Shown here piece by piece: positions 53,641 through 58,337 of a DNA stretch of 58,337 nucleotides; position 1 is the first letter of the stretch, and the number at the start of each line of letters is the position of its first letter. Where the stretch lies: positions 1 to 58,337 of the forward strand of contig CANHDJ010000019.1 of NCBI GenBank assembly GCA_947459425.1. The letters are read 5' to 3'. Source of the stretch: Ignavibacteria bacterium (GTDB lineage Bacteria > Bacteroidota > Ignavibacteria > Kapaibacteriales > UBA4661). The notes under the pieces are model-generated. The model saw only the letters and a program-made list of their open reading frames with translations, had not been told where the DNA came from and made no database searches. The translations under genes and the position numbers were made by a program.

Positions 53641-55140
53641 ATGCGCGAACTTAATGACCAAGAACTTCGCCGCCGCGAAGAACTCGACCACCTGCTGCAA
53701 AACGGCGTGAATCCTTATCCTTACGCCTTCGACAAAACGCACGATGCCGTCACGATTTTGTCTGATTTTACCGACGAAACCGCCGATGCGTGGAAGTCTG
53801 TCGCTGTCGCCGGGCGTATTATGGCGCTTCGTCGTATGGGCAAAGCGAGTTTTTGCCACATTCAAGATATTTCGGGGCGCATCCAGATTTATTTACGGAC
53901 GGGTGATATTCCCAATTACGACGATTTCAAACTCTACGATATTGGCGATATTGTTGGCGTGAAGGGCTATGTCTTCCGCACCAAAGTCGGTGAAATCAGC
54001 GTTCATGCCACAGATCTTACCATGCTTTGTAAATCGCTTGCCCCGATTCCCGTTGCAAAAGAAGTGGAAGATGCGGGTGGGAACAAGGTTATGTACGATG
54101 CCTTTGCGGACAAGGAACTACGCTATCGCCAGCGTTACAAAGACCTTGTCGTCAATCCGCACATCCGCGATACGTTTATCAAACGGAGCAAAATTATTAC
54201 GGCAATGCGGCGATATTTTGATGATCGTGGATGGCTGGAAGTGGAAACGCCGATTCTGCAACCGCTCTACGGCGGCGCTTTGGCGCGACCATTCACAACA
54301 CACCACAACACGCTTGACACAACACTATATCTTCGTATTGCCGATGAATTGTATCTCAAACGCCTGATTGTAGGAGGTTTTGAGGGGGTGTACGAGATTA
54401 GCAAAAATTTCCGCAATGAAGGCATGGACAAAACGCACAATCCTGAATTTACGATGATGGAAATTTACGTTGCCTACAAAGATGTTTTTTGGATGATGGA
54501 AATGGTAGAGAATTTGCTTGCTCATATCTCTCAAACAGCGCTTAAAAGCACAGATGTTGTTATTGGCGAGCATACTGTTTCTCTCGCGCCGCCGTTTCGC
54601 CGTCTGCCGTTATTGGACAGCATCAAGGAATATACAGGCAAGGACGTAAGCGGCATGGATGCAGCCGCATTGCATCGTGTGGCGAAGGAATTAGGCATTG
54701 AAGTTGACCCCAAAGCCTCTGCGGGAAAAGTTATTGATGAAATTTTTAGCGAAAAAGTTGAGCATCATCTTATTCAGCCAACCTATATTACCGACTATCC
54801 GCTTGAAATGTCGCCGTTGGCAAAAAAACATCGTTCCAAAGAAGGTTTGACCGAGCGTTTTGAACTATTCATTAACGGACAAGAATTTGCCAATGCGTAT
54901 TCCGAGTTGAACGACCCGATAGATCAACGGAATCGACTTGAGGAACAATCGCGCTTCCGTGCTGGTGGCGACGATGAAGCCATGGCGCTGGATGAAGATT
55001 TCCTGCACGCATTGGAAATCGGTATGCCGCCCACTGCGGGCTTGGGCATTGGCATTGATCGCCTTGTGATGTTACTGACGAATCAAGACTCCATACGCGA
55101 CGTGCTGTTTTTTCCCCAGATGAAGCGCTTAGATGCTTGA
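53641..55140 (+). CDS. lysS: Lysyl-tRNA synthetase, class II
   Basis: A 499-residue class II synthetase charging tRNA-Lys. An OB-fold anticodon-binding domain (about 55-150, [23 protein letters not shown]) is followed by class II motif 1 ([24 protein letters not shown]), motif 2 ([24 protein letters not shown]) and motif 3 ([27 protein letters not shown]). Start at 53641 ([12 protein letters not shown]) is preferred over 53596, which lacks the charged helix start. Length matches. It is divergent from infC. Confidence 0.97.
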   Translation: MRELNDQELRRREELDHLLQNGVNPYPYAFDKTHDAVTILSDFTDETADAWKSVAVAGRIMALRRMGKASFCHIQDISGRIQIYLRTGDIPNYDDFKLYDIGDIVGVKGYVFRTKVGEISVHATDLTMLCKSLAPIPVAKEVEDAGGNKVMYDAFADKELRYRQRYKDLVVNPHIRDTFIKRSKIITAMRRYFDDRGWLEVETPILQPLYGGALARPFTTHHNTLDTTLYLRIADELYLKRLIVGGFEGVYEISKNFRNEGMDKTHNPEFTMMEIYVAYKDVFWMMEMVENLLAHISQTALKSTDVVIGEHTVSLAPPFRRLPLLDSIKEYTGKDVSGMDAAALHRVAKELGIEVDPKASAGKVIDEIFSEKVEHHLIQPTYITDYPLEMSPLAKKHRSKEGLTERFELFINGQEFANAYSELNDPIDQRNRLEEQSRFRAGGDDEAMALDEDFLHALEIGMPPTAGLGIGIDRLVMLLTNQDSIRDVLFFPQMKRLDA

Positions 55141-55176
55141 ATGATACTATTTTCATAATCACTTTCTGCACCTCCG

Positions 55177-56808
55177 ATGAACACTGCATCCAGAATCCTC
55201 GTCATCGCCCTGATAGCTCTGCAAGGCGTTTGCAGACTGACTGCTCAAACATCTGTATCCACAAGCACTGTTTCGCTCATCGTTCCGAAATCGCCACCCC
55301 GTGCAGAAGGCGAAGGACCGTTCAAGCGACTCATTATTCGCGGTGTAACGCTGATTAACGGCACGGGCGCACCGCCGCTTGGTCCGGTGGATATTTTGGT
55401 GGAAGGTAATCGGATTGCTGCTGTGAAAACCGTTGGTTTTCCGGGGCTACCCATCAAGCCCGAAAGCCGCATCAAAGCTAATCCCAGCGATAAAGAATTA
55501 CAAGCCGAAGGAATGTACTTGCTGCCGGGATTTGTCGATACGCACGGGCATTGCGGGGGCTTGGCGCAAGGCACAAGTGCGGAATATGTATTCAAACTCT
55601 GGATGGCGCACGGTATCACGACTGTCCGTGATCCATCGGCGGGAAACGGCTTAGAATGGACGCTCGAACACCGCGACAAAAGTGTAAAAAATGAAATCAC
55701 CGCGCCACGCATCAAGACGTATCCGTACTTTGGGCAAGGTGCAGACGATCCGATTGCTACGCCCGAACAAGCCCGCGCATGGGTGCGAAGCGTTGCTAAC
55801 AAAGGCGCGGACGGAGTTAAATTTTTTGGTGCTGCACCCGATGTTTTTAAGGCTGCTTTGGAAGAAGCAAAAGCGCAAAACCTCCGCACGGCTTGTCATC
55901 ACGCTCAACTTGATGTAGCCCGAGCAAATGCGCTTCAAACGGCACGTTGGGGCTTGAGTTCGATGGAGCATTGGTACGGGCTGCCGGAGGCACTTTTTGA
56001 GGACAGAACCGTACAAGATTATCCGCTTGATTACAATTATCAAAATGAACAGCACCGTTTCGCCAATGCCGGAAAGCTCTGGAAACAAGCGGCAAAGCCG
56101 TATTCCGATAAGTGGAATGCGGTGATGAATGAGATGTTGAAACTAGATTTTACGCTTGACCCAACCTTCAATATCTACGCCGCAAGCCGTGATTTGATGG
56201 CGGCTGCGGGGTACGAATGGCACAACGAGTACACGCTGCCTTCGCTCTGGGAGTTTTTCCAACCAAACCGCGCTGCGCATGGTTCGTACTGGTTTAATTG
56301 GGGAACAGAGGAAGAAGTAACCTGGAAGGAGAATTATCGGCTCTGGATGACGTTTGTGAACGAGTACAAAAATCGCGGCGGGCGCGTAACCGTCGGCACG
56401 GATGCGGGCTTTATTTTCCAACTCTACGGATTTTCCTACCCGCGAGAGTTGGAAATGCTCCGCGAGGCGGGCTTTCATCCGTTGGAGGTGATTCGCTCGG
56501 CAACGCTGCATGGCGCACAGTTACTGGGCATGGACAAAGAAATCGGCTCTGTGGAAGTCGGCAAACTGGCAGATTTTGTGATTGTGGAAGAAAACCCACT
56601 TGCAAATCTCAAGGTGCTGTACGGCACGGGTGCGCTCAAGGTCAATGACGACAACAAGGCGGTGCGCGTGGGCGGCGTGAAATATACCGTCAAAGACGGC
56701 ATTATCTATGATGCAAAGAAACTGCTGGAAGATGTTCGCCGGATGGTCGCAAAGGCAAAGCAGGAGCGGGGCGGGTATCAGATTGTGCTGCCAGGGGCGA
56801 GGAAGTAG
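55177..56808 (+). CDS. Secreted amidohydrolase
   Basis: A 543-residue exported amidohydrolase. Signal peptide NTASRILVIALIALQGVCRL precedes Thr-Ala-Gln. Metal ligands are all present: FVDTHGHCGG (HxH), VKFFGAAPD (Lys-like position), TACHHAQ and MEHWYG (His), and GTDAGFIF (Asp). The beta-sandwich ends with KEIGSVEVGKLADFVIVEENP. It shares architecture with the second half of the double protein at 17862-20954, but here it is single and intact. It may cleave dipeptides or cyclic amides in the periplasm. It follows lysS by 36 bases, probably sharing its transcript. Confidence 0.87.
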   Translation: MNTASRILVIALIALQGVCRLTAQTSVSTSTVSLIVPKSPPRAEGEGPFKRLIIRGVTLINGTGAPPLGPVDILVEGNRIAAVKTVGFPGLPIKPESRIKANPSDKELQAEGMYLLPGFVDTHGHCGGLAQGTSAEYVFKLWMAHGITTVRDPSAGNGLEWTLEHRDKSVKNEITAPRIKTYPYFGQGADDPIATPEQARAWVRSVANKGADGVKFFGAAPDVFKAALEEAKAQNLRTACHHAQLDVARANALQTARWGLSSMEHWYGLPEALFEDRTVQDYPLDYNYQNEQHRFANAGKLWKQAAKPYSDKWNAVMNEMLKLDFTLDPTFNIYAASRDLMAAAGYEWHNEYTLPSLWEFFQPNRAAHGSYWFNWGTEEEVTWKENYRLWMTFVNEYKNRGGRVTVGTDAGFIFQLYGFSYPRELEMLREAGFHPLEVIRSATLHGAQLLGMDKEIGSVEVGKLADFVIVEENPLANLKVLYGTGALKVNDDNKAVRVGGVKYTVKDGIIYDAKKLLEDVRRMVAKAKQERGGYQIVLPGARK

Positions 56809-56860
56809 GGTGTCGGTAATGCAGAAAGCAGAGCGGATTTTTGTATATTTATGACTGAAG

Positions 56861-57106
56861 TTACGCAAATAGCTCAGGTTTAAGTTTCCAAGCAGTTTGC
56901 AGAGGAATAGGTTCATTAAACAACACGGATCGTGTGTAATAAAGCGTTGATATAGAATACTTTGTGCGAAACAGTTCTAACTCATTAAAACTCATCAAGC
57001 AAATATACGCATGGGCGCGAATCGGCTCAACGGTACGGACTTGGCAGGTTTCAAGCGCAAATTCTGATTTGAGAAGTTTGATACACTCCCTTGATTTATG
57101 CGGCAA
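56861..57106 (-). pseudogene. Transposase remnant (IS1634/IS4-like C-terminus)
   Basis: An 81-residue frame with no proper start, reading ECIKLLKSEFALE and then RTVEPIRAHAYICLMSF, resembling the C-terminal helices of DDE transposases (RxxLKSxL..RT..xIxAHxxICxM). The rest of the gene is missing: upstream frames on the minus strand carry stops. The region 56809-57284, otherwise without a gene, therefore contains an IS fossil. The call rests on the pattern alone; a chance match cannot be excluded. Confidence 0.4.
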
Positions 57107-57284
57107 CCGAGGTTACGGTAAAACGGACTTTACGAAAACACACCACCGCAAGACAGATGGTGGAACATTCTCCGTGACGGCTAAGGTTTTAGAGCCATTT
57201 TGAGAGCATAGCTCCTCTCCGCGTCCCATGTCGCCTTTTATTGCAGACTTCTGCGGAACTTCAGTCACCCAATATTTTTCTGCT

Positions 57285-57542
57285 ATGAACGAACATCGGC
57301 TTTATATCGTGCTGGGAATCTTGTTTTTGGTACTCGGTGCGCTTTTTGTGCGGCGCTCGGACACGATTGGTGCGATGGCATTTTTACTGGCAGGGCTTGG
57401 AATTATCGCGAATGGCGCACGGGCACTTAAAAAGGAGATTACGCCCTCGTACAGTCCGTCGCTCATGCTTCTGCGGCGAGGGGTCTTGATTCTGGCGATT
57501 ATATTGGCAATCGTGGTGATATTTCTTCAAGAGCATGGGTGA
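57285..57542 (+). CDS. Small two-helix membrane protein
   Basis: An 85-residue protein with two hydrophobic helices, residues about 6-22 (YIVLGILFLVLGALFV) and about 60-78 (LILAIILAIVVIFL), plus a middle hydrophobic segment IGAMAFLLAGLGII (28-42), so possibly three. No family is recognised. It has no cysteine or charged motif of note. ATG at 57285 is chosen; an upstream frame from 57228 adds 19 unrelated residues. It is convergent with the DedA-like gene, 31 bases away. Confidence 0.55.
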   Translation: MNEHRLYIVLGILFLVLGALFVRRSDTIGAMAFLLAGLGIIANGARALKKEITPSYSPSLMLLRRGVLILAIILAIVVIFLQEHG

Positions 57543-57573
57543 GAGCGTCGTAACGAAAAGCAACATCGTCTGT

Positions 57574-58029
57574 TCACAAAATATGCGCCAATTGCGCACC
57601 ATAGATAGCCACACCATAACGGATAATGCGTAATCCGAAAACAATTAAAATAAACCACAATAAACGAATGCGAGCTGTCCCAGCGACCACCGTGAGCGGG
57701 TCGCCGACAAAAGGAAGCCATGAAGCCAGCAGACTCCAGACCCCCCAACGCTCCATCCACGACAGCGCTCTGCGTCCGCTTCGGCTGGCGGATAATCGCG
57801 GAAGCATATGGGGTCGTAAAGCAGCTCCTAAGCTATAATTAAGCGCACAAGCGAGACAATTTGCAACCGCACAAACGATAAAGGCAGGCGCAAAAGGCAA
57901 GCCCACGGCGATACCTGCTATCAAAATAGCTTCCGAACTGAGAGGAATAAGTGTTGCCGAAATAAATGATGCCCCGCCCAAGCCCCAAAGCCCATAGTTT
58001 TGAACGAATTGATGCCAGTTAAAATCCAT
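57574..58029 (-). CDS. YqaA/DedA-family (SNARE-associated) membrane protein
   Basis: A 151-residue integral membrane protein of the YqaA branch of the DedA/VTT family, thought to be lipid scramblases or transporters. Visible: GLGGASFISATLIPLSSEAILIAGI near residue 16 (Glu in a helix), ANCLACALNYSLGAALR (the conserved N-x3-G pattern), and WGVWSLLASWLPFVGDPLTVVAG. Four to five hydrophobic helices. Start at 58029 (MDFNWHQF). Confidence 0.85.
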   Translation of the reverse strand: MDFNWHQFVQNYGLWGLGGASFISATLIPLSSEAILIAGIAVGLPFAPAFIVCAVANCLACALNYSLGAALRPHMLPRLSASRSGRRALSWMERWGVWSLLASWLPFVGDPLTVVAGTARIRLLWFILIVFGLRIIRYGVAIYGAQLAHIL

Positions 58030-58199
58030 ACTTGATGCGTGATTATTGTGTTTGTGAATGTGTTAAACCAGGATATGTTCTAAAATAGGGAAAAATCATC
58101 ATTCTTCGTGCGATTTGTGAGGAAAATCCTGCACAGAAGCCACCTTTTTGTGGACTCTTTTGTATATTTGCGTAGTTCTTATTTGGATGTAATACCATT

Positions 58200-58337
58200 T
58201 TAAGTTAATGATTGTGCATGAACAATACTCATCACCCAATCAGGGCTAGTTAAAGAGAGAATAATGTCATTGCTTAACCCATCTACTACTTGCTTGATGT
58301 ATGCCGAGAGAGCATCAATGTCGGCAAATGTCTTTCC
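58200..58337 (-). CDS. IS630-type transposase, C-terminal fragment cut by window edge
   Basis: The last 45 codons and stop (TAA at 58200-58202) of a gene that enters from beyond the right edge on the minus strand. KTFADIDALSAYIKQVVDGL and SPDWVMSIVHAQSLT resemble the C-terminus of IS630-family transposases (TF..I..L...I..YI... W..n). Next to it, at 58160-58169, lies TTGTATATTT, which also occurs near the left-edge fragment. Since only the end is visible, intactness is unknown. Confidence 0.65.
   Translation of the reverse strand, partial: GKTFADIDALSAYIKQVVDGLSNDIILSLTSPDWVMSIVHAQSLT

Noticed and set aside
56964..57203. A 79-codon plus-strand frame opposite the transposase remnant
   Set aside because: The minus-strand reading has the transposase-like pattern; this is its shadow.

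Overview
The window reads as a chromosomal segment of a free-living Gram-negative bacterium of the Bacteroidota/Chlorobi (FCB) lineage. Reasons: several start regions carry the TTG-N19/20-TAnnTTTG promoter typical of that group instead of -35/-10 boxes, Shine-Dalgarno sequences are often weak or absent, there is a TonB-dependent receptor with an N-terminal carboxypeptidase-regulatory-like domain, and BamD, MlaD and Wzz-type envelope proteins. GC content is near 50% by eye. A Kapabacteria- or Chlorobi-like affiliation is my inference, not proven.

Layout. 1-600: the 5' end of an IS630-type transposase runs off the left edge, followed by a tRNA-Ser(CGA)/tRNA-Leu(CAG) operon with a clear promoter and terminator. 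0.6-17.7 kb: mostly minus-strand housekeeping and envelope genes (acyl-CoA thioesterase, bamD, TonB receptor, serS, a CFA-family lipid methyltransferase, OsmC, LamG-like protein, peptide transporter, dihydroorotate dehydrogenase-like protein, two tandem cyclic-nucleotide-binding proteins, asd, mtaB, GNAT), with plus-strand uracil-DNA glycosylase and fatty-acid desaturase. 17.8-31.7 kb: plus-strand run (double-domain amidohydrolase, Uma2 protein, hypothetical, a divergent PEP carboxykinase with disordered ends, DUF2459 protein, permuted ATP-grasp, PASTA protein, mlaD, O-methyltransferase, uppP, comB). 31.7-44.6 kb: minus-strand beta-CASP nuclease, S41 protease, hypothetical, and gltD and gltB, which are separated by an orphan nuclease-like gene, an amidase and a decayed DUF433/DUF5615 toxin-antitoxin pair. 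44.9-51.8 kb: plus-strand enoyl reductase-like SDR, glycosyltransferase, divergent phosphofructokinase, aat, ferredoxin-NADP reductase, Wzz-like protein and a transketolase N-terminal half. 51.9-55.1 kb: infC-rpmI-rplT on the minus strand, divergent from lysS. 55.1-58.3 kb: amidohydrolase, a transposase remnant, two small membrane proteins, and the 3' end of a second IS630-type transposase at the right edge.

Metabolic themes: membrane lipid editing (desaturase, CFA-type methyltransferase, enoyl reductase, MlaD), ammonia assimilation (gltBD), central carbon (pckA-like, pfkA-like, transketolase half) and translation (serS, lysS, infC, rpmI, rplT, aat, mtaB, two tRNAs).

Most unusual items: a PEP carboxykinase homologue whose conserved metal-binding His is Arg and which ends in an acidic plus RG-rich tail; a phosphofructokinase homologue with the GGDGS motif changed to GGNGS; a bacterial methyltransferase whose C-terminal half resembles fungal sphingolipid C9-methyltransferases; a toxin gene reduced to its first six codons and its last thirty or so; and a perfect 18-bp palindrome upstream of gltB. 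I did not find a convincing wholly new multi-gene system.
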